Shown here piece after piece: positions 5,875 through 13,177 of a DNA stretch of 20,911 nucleotides. The translations under genes and the position numbers were made by a program. Source of the stretch: a virus. The stretch lies in the IMG/VR virus record IMGVR_UViG_3300044302_001348, positions 1 through 20,911 of that record; one strand, 5' to 3'. The notes beneath the pieces were generated by a model, which worked only from the letters and a program-made list of their open reading frames with translations, did not search any database and was not told the origin of the DNA. Within the stretch, counting starts at the first letter, position 1, and each line of letters starts with the position of its first letter.

Positions 5875-7568
5875 ACATCTACCACAACGAATACCAAGCT
5901 GCCGCGCCGCTGTGGCGCAAGGTCCGCGACTGCATCGAGGGCGAGGACAAGGTCAAGCACGAGCGGGAGCGATACCTGCCGATGCTCACCAGCCAGCGCG
6001 AGAGCGGCGACATCTACGCGCTCGAGAGCTACAACAATTACTTGCTGCGGGCATCGTTCTACGGCGCGGCGTCGCGCACGCAGGCCGGCTTGGTCGGTGC
6101 CGTCATGCGCCGCCCGCCTACGATCGAGGGCGTGCCCGACGCGCAACTGCAGCAGCTCGAGGACAACGCCGGGCCAAACTACGAGGGGCTGCAAGCCATC
6201 GTCATGCAGCAGCTCACCGAGGCCGTGAGCGTGGGCCGCTACGGTCTGCTGGTCGAGCGCGGCGAGGATGCGACGCTGCCGCCGTATCTGTGCATGTTCA
6301 AGGCCGAGGACATCGTCTTCTGGCACTGCAAGGACATGGGCGGGCGCAAGGTGCCGACGACGGTGACGATCCGCCAGACCTACGAGGTGCCCAAGCAAGG
6401 CGACCTCATTGGCAACGAGACCGAGCTGCGCGAGCAGTTCTTGATCCTGCGGCTGGGCTTCGTCAGCGACCACGAGTATGCGCTGCGCGCCATGGGCGGC
6501 GAGGCGCTAGCGTCTGCGCCTGCCAGCGAGATGGTGTACTGGCAGGAGTATTGGCGCGCGTCGGCCAAGAAGGGCAGCGGCGTGCGTAGCGGCCAGCTTG
6601 AGCTTGTCGCCGTCAAGGTGCCCACCAAGAACGGCGGGCGCTATTGGAACGAGATCCCCATGGACATCGTCAACGCCGTCGGCGGCGTGTCGGTGGACAT
6701 CGAGACCGCGCCCATGCTCGGCCTGTGCAACGTCATGCTGTCGCACTACCGAGGCAGCGCGGACCTGGAATGGGGCCGACACATGACCGCGATCCCGCAG
6801 CCGTGGGTCTCAGGCTTCCAACTGGAGGAAGGTGCCAAGCTGATGGTCGGATGCGGCTACGCATGGGCCAGCCCAGAGCCGGGCGCTAACGCTCAATACT
6901 TGGAGTTCAGCGGCGCGGGCCTTGGCCACATCCGCGAAGGACTCAAAGACAAAGAGCAGCAGATGGCCGTGCTGGGCGCGCGCATGCTCGAGGAGCAGCC
7001 ATCGACGGCGGAGGCGATGGGCACTGTGCGGCTGCGTCAAGCGGGCGAGCGCAGCGTGCTGTCGACGATCGCCGAGAACGTCAGCGAGGCCACGACGCGC
7101 GCCATGCAGCGGTGGATGGCGTGGCAGTTGCCAGCCTACGACGACACGACAACGGCGGAGGAGATCCGATACAGCCTCGTGGCAGACTTCGATGCGTCGC
7201 GCATGGAGTCGGGCGAGCTGGCCACGCTGACGCAGAGCCTGCAAGCGGGCACGATTAGCTGGGAAACCTACGCCTACAACCTGCGACGCGGCGAGATGCT
7301 GCCGCCTGGCGTGAGCGACGACGCCGAGCGTGAGCGCATCCAGATGGGCGCGCCGGGCCGCAGCCGCAAGGATGAACTGCTGATGCTGCAGACCGATGTG
7401 CGCGAGGGTCGCTTGAGCCAGCGCACCTATCTGGCACAGGTCAAGGCGCTGGGCATGCTGGGCGAGGTCGAGGTCGAGGCCGAGCTACAGGCCGCAGAAG
7501 ACGAGAAGGAGCGCGCGCTCGAGGCGCAGATGGCTCGCTTCGTTCAGCAACCCCGAGCTGACGCATGA
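5871..7568 (+). CDS. Portal protein (DUF4055-type)
   Basis: A 565-residue protein immediately after the large terminase, as portals usually are. The N-terminal region (ESYNNYLLRASFYGAASRTQ, then LVGAVMRRPP) and the middle block (GRYGLLVERG) match the DUF4055 portal group of siphophages. Portals form a dodecameric ring at one capsid vertex through which DNA is pumped and to which the neck attaches. The C-terminal fifth is Glu- and Gln-rich and predicted helical (ELQAAEDEKERALEAQ), consistent with a barrel or crown. Its start overlaps terL (ATGA) and its stop overlaps a small Cys-rich gene (ATGA). The ribosome site is weak. Confidence 0.9.
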   Translation: MNIYHNEYQAAAPLWRKVRDCIEGEDKVKHERERYLPMLTSQRESGDIYALESYNNYLLRASFYGAASRTQAGLVGAVMRRPPTIEGVPDAQLQQLEDNAGPNYEGLQAIVMQQLTEAVSVGRYGLLVERGEDATLPPYLCMFKAEDIVFWHCKDMGGRKVPTTVTIRQTYEVPKQGDLIGNETELREQFLILRLGFVSDHEYALRAMGGEALASAPASEMVYWQEYWRASAKKGSGVRSGQLELVAVKVPTKNGGRYWNEIPMDIVNAVGGVSVDIETAPMLGLCNVMLSHYRGSADLEWGRHMTAIPQPWVSGFQLEEGAKLMVGCGYAWASPEPGANAQYLEFSGAGLGHIREGLKDKEQQMAVLGARMLEEQPSTAEAMGTVRLRQAGERSVLSTIAENVSEATTRAMQRWMAWQLPAYDDTTTAEEIRYSLVADFDASRMESGELATLTQSLQAGTISWETYAYNLRRGEMLPPGVSDDAERERIQMGAPGRSRKDELLMLQTDVREGRLSQRTYLAQVKALGMLGEVEVEAELQAAEDEKERALEAQMARFVQQPRADA

Positions 7569-7738
7569 CGGACACCACATATGTCGATGTCGTCTGCGTG
7601 TGCGGTGCCAAGCTAATTCATGGCGGCGATCACGACTGCGAACCGCAAGACGATTACGGAATGGTGAGCAACCTAAGCTGCAACACGTGCGGGCGCGTTG
7701 TTTTTATCTACACGCCGCGAGCAGGCATTGAAACATGA
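7565..7738 (+). CDS. 57-residue Cys-rich, zinc-ribbon-like mini-protein
   Basis: A short gene overlapping the portal stop (ATGA, 7565-7568) and the next gene's start (ATGA, 7735-7738). Exact four-base overlaps at both ends are strong evidence that it is translated. The protein has CVC (Cys11, Cys13) and CNTC (Cys39, Cys42), with Cys25 and three histidines (19, 23 and the nearby HD pair) between, so a single metal site of the zinc-ribbon or knuckle type is plausible. I know no named family. It sits between portal and MuF-like genes, where a small head or connector factor could act. Confidence 0.7.
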   Translation: MTDTTYVDVVCVCGAKLIHGGDHDCEPQDDYGMVSNLSCNTCGRVVFIYTPRAGIET

Positions 7739-8799
7739 CCGGACTGCCGCCGCCGATCGACCCCGAGCTGCGCGCTCGCCTACGGCGCGAGCTCAAGCAG
7801 CGCGCCAGCGAGTTCCTCACGCGCTTCAATCGGCATGATGTGCTGATGGCTCGAGGCGTGCGCGGCGTGCAGATCGAGGCCGTGCAGCAGTTCCGCAGGC
7901 TTGTGGTGGAGCCGCTGCTCGACAGCATCGGGGGCACCTTAGCGGGCATCGACGCACGCGGGCGCGAGGTCACACCTGAGCGATACCCGCAGCTCGCCCT
8001 ACTACTAGACGAGATCGACCTGATCTTGCAGCGCGGCATCCTGGAGCTGCGCCAGTTGACAGAGGCACGGCTGCAAGAGGTGGGGCAGCGCGAGGCCGAC
8101 TTCGTAGCCGAGAACGTCGAGCGCACGACCGACCAAGCCATACCGCTGGTGCAAGCGCCAGACCCGTCGCAGCAGCGCGTCATGGGCGACACGCCGGAGC
8201 AGTGGTTCGACAAGATGCTGCAAGCGCCCACGGGCGACAGCCTGCGGCGGCGCATCCTGCAGGGACTTGAGCAGGGCGAGACCGTCGATCAGATCGTGCG
8301 CGGCATCCGTGGATCGCGCACCGAGGAGGGCATACTGGACAAGGCTGCAACAGGCGTCGAGACGCTGGTGCGGACTGCTGCGACGACGGAGAGCAACGCG
8401 GCGCGCGAGGAGACGTTCCGCGAGCTCGGCATTGAGCGGTGGCGCTTCGTGGCCACGCTCGACAGCCGCACGACCATCCTGTGCGCTAGCCTAGACGGCA
8501 AGACCTACCCGGTGGGCGAGGGGCCAATGCCGCCGCTGCATCCCAACTGTCGCAGCACTGCCGTGCCGTTTTTCGACGAGGAGCCGGAGGGCACGCGCGC
8601 GGCGTTTGATGGTCAGGTCGAGGCCAAGGTCACGTTCGAGGAATGGCTACAGACGCGCCCACAGGCCGAGCAGAACGAGATGCTGGGCAAGACCAAGGCA
8701 GCGGCATGGCGTCGCGGCGACATCACCTTGCAGCAGATGCTAGGCCGCGACTTGCAGCCGCTGACGCTGGAGGAATTACGACAGAAAGACAGGCTTTAA
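7735..8799 (+). CDS. MuF / SPP1 gp7-like minor head protein
   Basis: A 354-residue protein with the MuF signature in its C-terminal third: TLDSRTTILC (241-250), LDGKTYPVGEG (253-263) and PPLHPNCRST (266-275). The histidine and cysteines are in the conserved pattern. The N-terminal half is helical and rich in Gln, Arg and Glu. MuF proteins bind the portal or the inside of the procapsid and may be ejected with the DNA; their exact role differs between phages. Position after the portal is typical. No toxin domain follows the MuF domain here, unlike some polymorphic-toxin MuF fusions; the protein ends about 80 residues after the signature. Confidence 0.9.
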   Translation: MTGLPPPIDPELRARLRRELKQRASEFLTRFNRHDVLMARGVRGVQIEAVQQFRRLVVEPLLDSIGGTLAGIDARGREVTPERYPQLALLLDEIDLILQRGILELRQLTEARLQEVGQREADFVAENVERTTDQAIPLVQAPDPSQQRVMGDTPEQWFDKMLQAPTGDSLRRRILQGLEQGETVDQIVRGIRGSRTEEGILDKAATGVETLVRTAATTESNAAREETFRELGIERWRFVATLDSRTTILCASLDGKTYPVGEGPMPPLHPNCRSTAVPFFDEEPEGTRAAFDGQVEAKVTFEEWLQTRPQAEQNEMLGKTKAAAWRRGDITLQQMLGRDLQPLTLEELRQKDRL

Positions 8800-8801
8800 A
8801 A

Positions 8802-8870
8802 ATGCACAAATACAAGAAGGGCAAGAAGCCCAAGAAGCCCACGACCACGAAACCCAAGCCCAAGAGGTAG
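8802..8870 (+). CDS. 22-residue Lys/Pro-rich peptide (possible micro-gene)
   Basis: An ATG two bases after the MuF stop opens a 22-residue frame ending at TAG 8868-8870, three bases before the next ATG. The peptide is almost entirely Lys, Pro, Thr and Gly (KKGKKPKKP repeated theme). There is no clear ribosome site, but it fills the gap between two head genes neatly and reinitiation after the MuF stop is possible. Such a basic peptide could bind DNA or scaffold. It might also be non-coding spacer. Confidence 0.4.
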   Translation: MHKYKKGKKPKKPTTTKPKPKR

Positions 8871-8873
8871 ACG

Positions 8874-9644
8874 ATGCTGAGAAAGACCTACGCAGCGCAG
8901 GACGAGATCCCGGAGGGTCTGCGCGATTACTACGCCGACACCGGCAACGGATGGCAGCTCCAAGTTGAGACCGGCGACAGCCCGGCGGTTGACCTGACCC
9001 GATACCGCGAGATGCGCGACAACAACATTCGGATGAAGGCCCAGCTTGAGGAGCTGATGACGGAGCAGGAGCAGATCCGAGGCCAGTACAAGAGCATGCT
9101 GGACAAGGCGCAGGGCGAGGAGGAGGCCGCGCTGCTCAAGTCGGGGCAGTTCGACGAGGTGCTCGAGCGCCGCACGCAGTCGATCAAGAGCGAATACCAG
9201 CGCCAGCTTGAGGATCTGCACGCGCAGCGAGAGCAGGCCGAGAACGACAAGCAGGCCGCGCGCCAGAGGTTTGGCAGCGTTTACCTGGGCGAGCAGCTCG
9301 CGGGAGCTCTCGAGCGCAAGAAGCTGCGCCTACGCCCCACGGCCCGTGCCGACCTACTCACAAGGGCGGGGGGCACCTTCGAGCCGAACGATGCACTGGA
9401 TGCGCTGGTCGCTAAGCACGACAACGTGGGCGAGCGCGGCGAGTCGCTGACCATCGAGGAATGGCTGGATCGCACCGTGAGCGATGCGCCGCACCTGTTT
9501 GACGGTGGGGACGGCGGCGGAGCTACGCCTGGCGGCGGCGTCGGCGGGAACCGCATCCGCATGGCTGACGTTCAGTCAGACCCGGTGGCGTTCTTGCAGG
9601 CGTCCGAGAAGGTCGCGCGCGGGGAGGCACAATGGACAGAATGA
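8874..9644 (+). CDS. Capsid scaffold-like protein
   Basis: A 256-residue acidic, largely helical protein. Residues about 41-133 form a long coiled coil (heptad-like MKAQLEELMTEQEQIRGQYK and later QLEDLHAQREQAEN). A Gly-rich linker at about 205-220 leads to a C-terminal tail with DPVAFLQASEKVARG, a type of amphipathic end often found in scaffolds. It is placed between the minor head protein and the capsid gene, where scaffolds lie. It would form the internal core on which coat subunits assemble before DNA entry. AGAGG at 8862-8866 lies at proper distance from ATG 8874. No protease domain is visible in the gene or its neighbours. Confidence 0.75.
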   Translation: MLRKTYAAQDEIPEGLRDYYADTGNGWQLQVETGDSPAVDLTRYREMRDNNIRMKAQLEELMTEQEQIRGQYKSMLDKAQGEEEAALLKSGQFDEVLERRTQSIKSEYQRQLEDLHAQREQAENDKQAARQRFGSVYLGEQLAGALERKKLRLRPTARADLLTRAGGTFEPNDALDALVAKHDNVGERGESLTIEEWLDRTVSDAPHLFDGGDGGGATPGGGVGGNRIRMADVQSDPVAFLQASEKVARGEAQWTE

Positions 9645-9991
9645 TGCGAATGCACAGCGTGCAGTTCCGCCATCACAGCGGACCCGTGGACCTTGTGCAG
9701 CCCAAGGGCAGCAAGCTGCTGCGCGTCTACCAGAGCGGCAGCGGCTACTGGTTCGCCGACATGCTGTCGCCGGAGATGGCCCACGAGGAGGAGCCGCTGC
9801 GCCTGTGGCTGCTTACCCACAAGGACACGCATACGAGCGTCGCCGAGAACTGGGACTGCGTCGGGCACAGCACCAGCCGCCAAGGGCTGCGTGTTTACGT
9901 GTTCCAACAAACGAGCACGCCAGCCAAGCGCAAGCCGGGCAGGCCACGCAAGGCCGCCCAGAAGCCGCCGGTTGACCCCGGCACGCCCTAG
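9632..9991 (+). CDS. Unknown head-region protein with C-terminal AT-hook
   Basis: A 119-residue protein of no family I recognise. Residues 9-92 look like a small beta-rich domain (VDLVQPKGSKLLRVYQ, GSGYWFADML, LRLWLLTHK, GLRVYVFQQ). Residues 99-107, KRKPGRPRK, are a near-consensus AT-hook (core GRP flanked by basic residues), followed by a Pro-rich tail. The start at 9632 has an excellent ribosome site, GGGGAGG at 9621-9627; ATGs at 9641 and 9644 are too far from it. It overlaps the scaffold gene's end by 13 bases. A role binding DNA inside the capsid or regulating capsid transcription is possible; neither is shown. The -35 of the capsid promoter lies in its last codons. Confidence 0.65.
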   Translation: MDRMMRMHSVQFRHHSGPVDLVQPKGSKLLRVYQSGSGYWFADMLSPEMAHEEEPLRLWLLTHKDTHTSVAENWDCVGHSTSRQGLRVYVFQQTSTPAKRKPGRPRKAAQKPPVDPGTP

Positions 9992-10001
9992 CGGATACAA
10001 T
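9972..10001 (+). promoter_or_regulatory. Sigma70-like promoter before the major capsid gene
   Basis: TTGACC (9972-9977), an 18-base spacer and TACAAT (9996-10001) match the sigma70 consensus at five of six positions in each hexamer. This is notable in such GC-rich sequence and lies in front of the only sizeable gap in the late genes. The predicted start, near 10008, coincides with the first bases of a strong hairpin. It would boost capsid mRNA over the read-through level of the late operon. Confidence 0.55.
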
Positions 10002-10006
10002 GCCGC

Positions 10007-10043
10007 CGCGCAGGTTCCCGCGTCATGTAGACGCACCTGCGCG
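10007..10043 (+). promoter_or_regulatory. Strong stem-loop at the predicted 5' end of the capsid mRNA
   Basis: The outer stem is CGCGCAGGT (10007-10015) with ACCTGCGCG (10035-10043), nine perfect pairs. A four-base bulge (10016-10019) leads to an inner stem GCGTC (10020-10024) with GACGC (10030-10034) and loop ATGTA. It starts at the predicted transcription start and has no T-run, so it fits a 5' mRNA-stabilising hairpin better than a terminator. Protein binding is another option. Confidence 0.6.
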
Positions 10044-10210
10044 CCGCAGACGCGGTCGAGCTCGATCCACAGCGTGGACCGGGCGACGCCGCCGAAACGG
10101 TAGCCCAGCGGGCTGCCGACGACCGGGCCGGTCGGAGCGGGTTTGCAGAAAACTTGAACACCAAAGGAGACGGGCAGCGCCTGTTTCTGGTCGTCGGCCC
10201 GCAAGTCTGA
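10044..10210 (+). promoter_or_regulatory. Structured capsid leader with a displaced Shine-Dalgarno
   Basis: No gene is supported in this stretch. A strong AAAGGAGA (10163-10170) lies 40 bases before the capsid ATG (10211), and nothing resembling a ribosome site lies closer; no ATG, GTG or TTG follows it at normal distance. CGGGC (10171-10175) can pair with GCCCG (10197-10201), which would leave only nine bases (10202-10210) between stem and ATG. Competing with this, GCCGACGACC (10115-10124) is fully complementary to 10189-10198. A TGA directly before the ATG rules out an upstream extension of the capsid frame. Confidence 0.45.
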
Positions 10211-11329
10211 ATGGCGAACACCATTACCAACGTCGTCCCCAAGCTTGTGGGGCTGATGCTTCCCAAGTTGCGAGCGCACAGCGTCATGCCGCGCCTCGTC
10301 AACCGCGATTTTGACACGCTTGGCGCGCAGCCTGGCAGCTCGATCGATGTCCCGATTCCGCCGAGCATCACCACGGCGGCAGTGACTGCTGCGGCAACGC
10401 CTGCGGCCACGTCGGACATCACGCTGTCCACGGTCAACGTCCCGCTTTCGAGCTGGAACGAGGCCGCGTTCTACATGACCGACAAGGATCTGATGGAGGT
10501 CCAAGGCGACAAGCTGCCGGGCGTCGTCGATGCTGCTCTGGCGTCGATCGTCGAGAAGATCGACACCGACATTCTCGAGGCCACCATGAACGGTCACGGG
10601 CTTGCGGACGATCAATCGGCCAGCGTGTTTAACGCGATCGCCGACGTCACCGCGCCGCAGAAGTTGCTCAACAAGAACAAGGTCGCGCGTGGCGATCGCT
10701 TCTGCGTGTTCGACACCGACGCCGAGGCCAACTTGCTGGCGCTTGAGCAGTTCACCAGCGGCGACTACGTGACGGGCTTCCCGTTCGAGTCGGGCGACGT
10801 GGGCTTGCAGCAGAAGATGGGCATGGCGTGGGTCATGTCGCAGAACGTGCGGACGCACACGGCTGGCGGTGCTAACGCCAACTACGACCTGAACGGCGCG
10901 TCGTCTGCGGGTGACAAGACCATCACGGTGGACACCGGCTCGGGCACCATCCTCGAGGGCGACACGCTGACGATCGGCAGCTACAACTACGGCGTCGCAA
11001 GCACCGTAGGCGGCTCGACCGTGACCAGCATCACCCTCAACCAGGGTCTGCTGGAAGACGTCGCGGACGGCGCGAGCATCGCGCTGATCAGCACGGGTGC
11101 AACGAACACCGGAAACGTCGCGTTTCACCGCGACGCGGTCGTGTTCGTCTCGCGTCCGTTCCAAGCGAGCAACGCGGCGATCGCGTCGCAGACGATCAGC
11201 GACCCGGTCTCGGGCCTGTCGCTGCGGCTCGAGGTCACCCGTGAGCACAAGCGCGATCGCTGGTCGATCGACGCGCTCTACGGCACCAAGGTCGTGCGCC
11301 CTGAGGGCGTGGTCAAGGTCATCGGCTAA
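10211..11329 (+). CDS. Major capsid protein, P22 coat-like
   Basis: A 372-residue coat subunit. The N-terminus (MANTITNVVPKL, VMPRLVNRDFDTLGAQPG, SIDVPIPPSI) and the stretch WNEAAFYMTDKDLMEV match the P22-type coat family with an HK97 fold. Conserved FDTDAEANLLAL lies at 168-179, and the C-terminus KRDRWSIDALYGTKVVRPEGVVKV closes the core. Residues about 225-297 look like an inserted beta domain (many Thr, Gly, Val; NYDLNGASSAGDKT to DGASIALIS), comparable in place to added surface domains in this family. No N-terminal prosequence or protease is visible, so scaffold exit rather than proteolysis is likely. It is preceded by its own promoter and leader. The gene is unusually rich in CGATCG compared with the rest of the window. 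Confidence 0.93.
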   Translation: MANTITNVVPKLVGLMLPKLRAHSVMPRLVNRDFDTLGAQPGSSIDVPIPPSITTAAVTAAATPAATSDITLSTVNVPLSSWNEAAFYMTDKDLMEVQGDKLPGVVDAALASIVEKIDTDILEATMNGHGLADDQSASVFNAIADVTAPQKLLNKNKVARGDRFCVFDTDAEANLLALEQFTSGDYVTGFPFESGDVGLQQKMGMAWVMSQNVRTHTAGGANANYDLNGASSAGDKTITVDTGSGTILEGDTLTIGSYNYGVASTVGGSTVTSITLNQGLLEDVADGASIALISTGATNTGNVAFHRDAVVFVSRPFQASNAAIASQTISDPVSGLSLRLEVTREHKRDRWSIDALYGTKVVRPEGVVKVIG

Positions 11330-11395
11330 CGCCGGAACCTGCCCGGCTGCGCGTGGGTCTCGCGTGGCTGGGCTTAATCCCAGGAGCTGTAGAAA

Positions 11396-11932
11396 ATGCC
11401 GACGTTTGTTGTGGAAGATGGGACGGGCAAGAGCGACGCGAACAGTTACGTCAGCGTGGCCAACGCCGACACCTACTTCGACAACTACGGCGCGCCCGCT
11501 ACCTGGACGGGCGCGAGCACGGCGAACAAGGAGAAGGCCCTGCGGATCGCGACTGCCTACGTCAGCGAACGCTACGGCAACCGCTGGCGCGGCGTCATCG
11601 ACAGCGACACGCAGGCGTTGGACTTCCCGCGCAGCGGCGTGGTCGATGCGAGCACGGGGCTGTATTACGACAACGACGAGATGCCGGCCAAGCTGCTTAA
11701 CGCGACCGCCGAGGTGGCGCTGCGCGAGCTCGCGGGCACATCCCTGCGGCCTGACGTCAAGGCAGGCGAGGGGAACGTGACGAACAGCACGATCAGCGTG
11801 GGGGCGATCAGCATCTCCGAGGACTTTATCGGCAGCGCGACAACGTCTCCCGACTTTCCAGAAGTGCGCGACAAGCTCCGCGACCTGATGACGGACGGCG
11901 GCGCTGGCCTACTGCACCGGGTGACGCGATGA
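11396..11932 (+). CDS. Neck / head-tail adaptor protein (DnaT-like family label)
   Basis: A 178-residue protein with the pattern NSYVSVANADTYFDNYG, then a helix KEKALRIATAYVSERYG, WRGVIDSDTQALDFPRSGV and a helical ALRELAG segment. This is the family often labelled putative DnaT-like ssDNA-binding protein, but in phages it lies directly after the capsid gene and fits the first connector ring under the portal. CAGGAG at 11381-11386 is its ribosome site, partly inside a small CTGGG/CCCAG hairpin (11368-11383) that may tune initiation. The 66-base gap after the capsid gene also holds a GCCGG/CCGGC stem (11331-11347) with no T-run. The stop overlaps the next gene (ATGA). Confidence 0.8.
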   Translation: MPTFVVEDGTGKSDANSYVSVANADTYFDNYGAPATWTGASTANKEKALRIATAYVSERYGNRWRGVIDSDTQALDFPRSGVVDASTGLYYDNDEMPAKLLNATAEVALRELAGTSLRPDVKAGEGNVTNSTISVGAISISEDFIGSATTSPDFPEVRDKLRDLMTDGGAGLLHRVTR

Positions 11933-12294
11933 CGTTGGCCGATCGGTTCCGCGCGAAGACCGCCAGCGCCATCGCCAAGATGGGCCAGAGCGGCACGCTG
12001 ACGGTACCGGTCGGCACCTACAACGTTAACGGCACCGTGTCCGAGAGTGCGACCTCGGTGGTGGTGACGTTGGGCGGACCCGTAACAGATCAAAAGCGAT
12101 ATGCAGAGACGGGTGCCGATGTCCGCGTCACCGCCACCTTTTACGTGAGCGCCGACGGGCTGACCGTCACGCCGACCGTGGCTTCACGGATCACGGCTGG
12201 CGGGCGCACGTTTAGCTGCTATGCCTGCGAGCCGTTTAGCGTGCTGGGCAGCGTGGTCTGCTATCAGCTCGACGTGGGCGAGGTGGGCACCTGA
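11929..12294 (+). CDS. Head-tail connector / neck protein, family uncertain
   Basis: A 121-residue beta-rich protein (TYNVNGTVSESATSVVVTLGG, VRVTATFYVSADGLTVTP). I do not recognise a specific family. Size, beta content and location between the adaptor and the HK97 gp10-like gene match the small stopper-type protein that closes the neck after packaging. A short helical N-terminus (LADRFRAKTASAIAKMG) precedes the beta region, as in several stopper proteins. It overlaps both neighbours (ATGA upstream, one base downstream), so it belongs to the same transcript. Confidence 0.6.
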   Translation: MTLADRFRAKTASAIAKMGQSGTLTVPVGTYNVNGTVSESATSVVVTLGGPVTDQKRYAETGADVRVTATFYVSADGLTVTPTVASRITAGGRTFSCYACEPFSVLGSVVCYQLDVGEVGT

Positions 12295-12767
12295 TGGCTG
12301 ACGCCGCGCAGTTCCGCAAAGAGCTCGAGGAGTTCGCCGAAGAAGAGATCCTCGGGCGTGCCATCAAGCTGCAAAAGCGCATCCTGTCCGAGGTGCTCAC
12401 GCAGGTCGTGCAGCGCACGCCCGTGGGCAACCGGAAGCGGTGGAAGCGCAACATCGAGCGCGCAGGGCGCGGACTGCCGCCGCTGCCCAAGGGATACGTG
12501 GGCGGGCACGCGCGCAAGAATTGGCAGGTGACGCTCAACAGGCGACCCGCTAACGAGGTCGACGGGCGCGATGCACGCGGCCAGCAAACCATTGATCGCG
12601 GCCTGCGGCGTGTTGCACAGATCGACAAGCCGATGATCGGCTACGTGTCCAACCTGCTGCCCTACATGCAGAGGCTCGAGGATGGCCACAGCAAGAGCGC
12701 ACCAGAGGGCACGATCGTGCGCGACACCGTGCGGATGATCCGACGCAAATACAGGCGGGTGCGATGA
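12294..12767 (+). CDS. HK97 gp10-like neck / tail-completion protein
   Basis: A 157-residue protein. An N-terminal helix (FRKELEEFAEEEIL) leads to VVQRTPVGNRKRW, then PKGYVGGHARKNWQV, and finally NLLPYMQRLEDGHSKSAPEG. The TPVGxxxxxx...LRxNW-like and YxxxLExGxSxxAPxG patterns are typical of the HK97 gp10 group, which helps connect tail to head. The sequence is very basic at its C-terminus (RRKYRRVR). It overlaps the preceding stop by one base and the next start by four bases (ATGA at 12764-12767). Confidence 0.82.
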   Translation: MADAAQFRKELEEFAEEEILGRAIKLQKRILSEVLTQVVQRTPVGNRKRWKRNIERAGRGLPPLPKGYVGGHARKNWQVTLNRRPANEVDGRDARGQQTIDRGLRRVAQIDKPMIGYVSNLLPYMQRLEDGHSKSAPEGTIVRDTVRMIRRKYRRVR

Positions 12768-13177
12768 CCAGCCAAGCCGCCGTTTTCCAGGCCATCCGCT
12801 CGCGCTTTGCCACGCAGATCGGCACCGGGCAGAGCATCGACGTGGTCTATGACAACGGCCCAGAGCCGTCGAGCATCTCAGCGAGCTGGTGCCGCTTCAT
12901 GGTGTCGATCGACAACCAGGAGCAGATCAGCATGGGCACGGTCCGCTACCGCCTGACGGGCACGGCGACCGCGCGGCTGTTCGTCCCTATCGCCAAGGGC
13001 GACGGCGCTAGCATCACGCTGGCGGACGCTGTCGTTACCGCATTTCGTGGCGTGCGCCTGACTTCGCCCGACATCGTCTTCACACCGCCGCCGGGCGTCA
13101 TCGGCACCGCAGACCAAGCAGATGCGTGGTGCATCCGCACCGTCGACATCCCATTCCGAGCTGATATCCAACCATGA
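12764..13177 (+). CDS. Tail terminator-like protein (DUF4128-type)
   Basis: A 137-residue protein with a helix at the start (QAAVFQAIRSRFATQI), the segment IDVVYDNGPEPS, then SWCRFMVSIDNQEQISMG and a final strand CIRTVDIPFRAD. This layout of one helix pair and a beta sheet with a conserved W/F pair is typical of phage tail terminator proteins, which cap the tail tube when the tape-measure length is reached and join it to the neck. It lies just before the tube gene, as expected. Overlaps of four bases on both sides indicate translational coupling. Confidence 0.8.
   Translation: MTSQAAVFQAIRSRFATQIGTGQSIDVVYDNGPEPSSISASWCRFMVSIDNQEQISMGTVRYRLTGTATARLFVPIAKGDGASITLADAVVTAFRGVRLTSPDIVFTPPPGVIGTADQADAWCIRTVDIPFRADIQP

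Noticed and set aside
10007-10043. Reading the leader hairpin as an intrinsic terminator of the upstream operon
   Set aside because: No T-run follows the 3' arm, and the hairpin starts at the predicted start of a new transcript.
10000-10314. 104-codon plus-strand frame in the capsid leader
   Set aside because: Its product is Arg/Pro/Ala-rich with no pattern, it lacks a ribosome site, starts within the predicted -10 and runs into the capsid gene in another frame.
9572-11248. 558-codon open frame on the minus strand covering the capsid leader
   Set aside because: It is mostly a mirror of the capsid gene, rich in Arg/His/Val with no family pattern; the leader is better explained by promoter and RNA structure.
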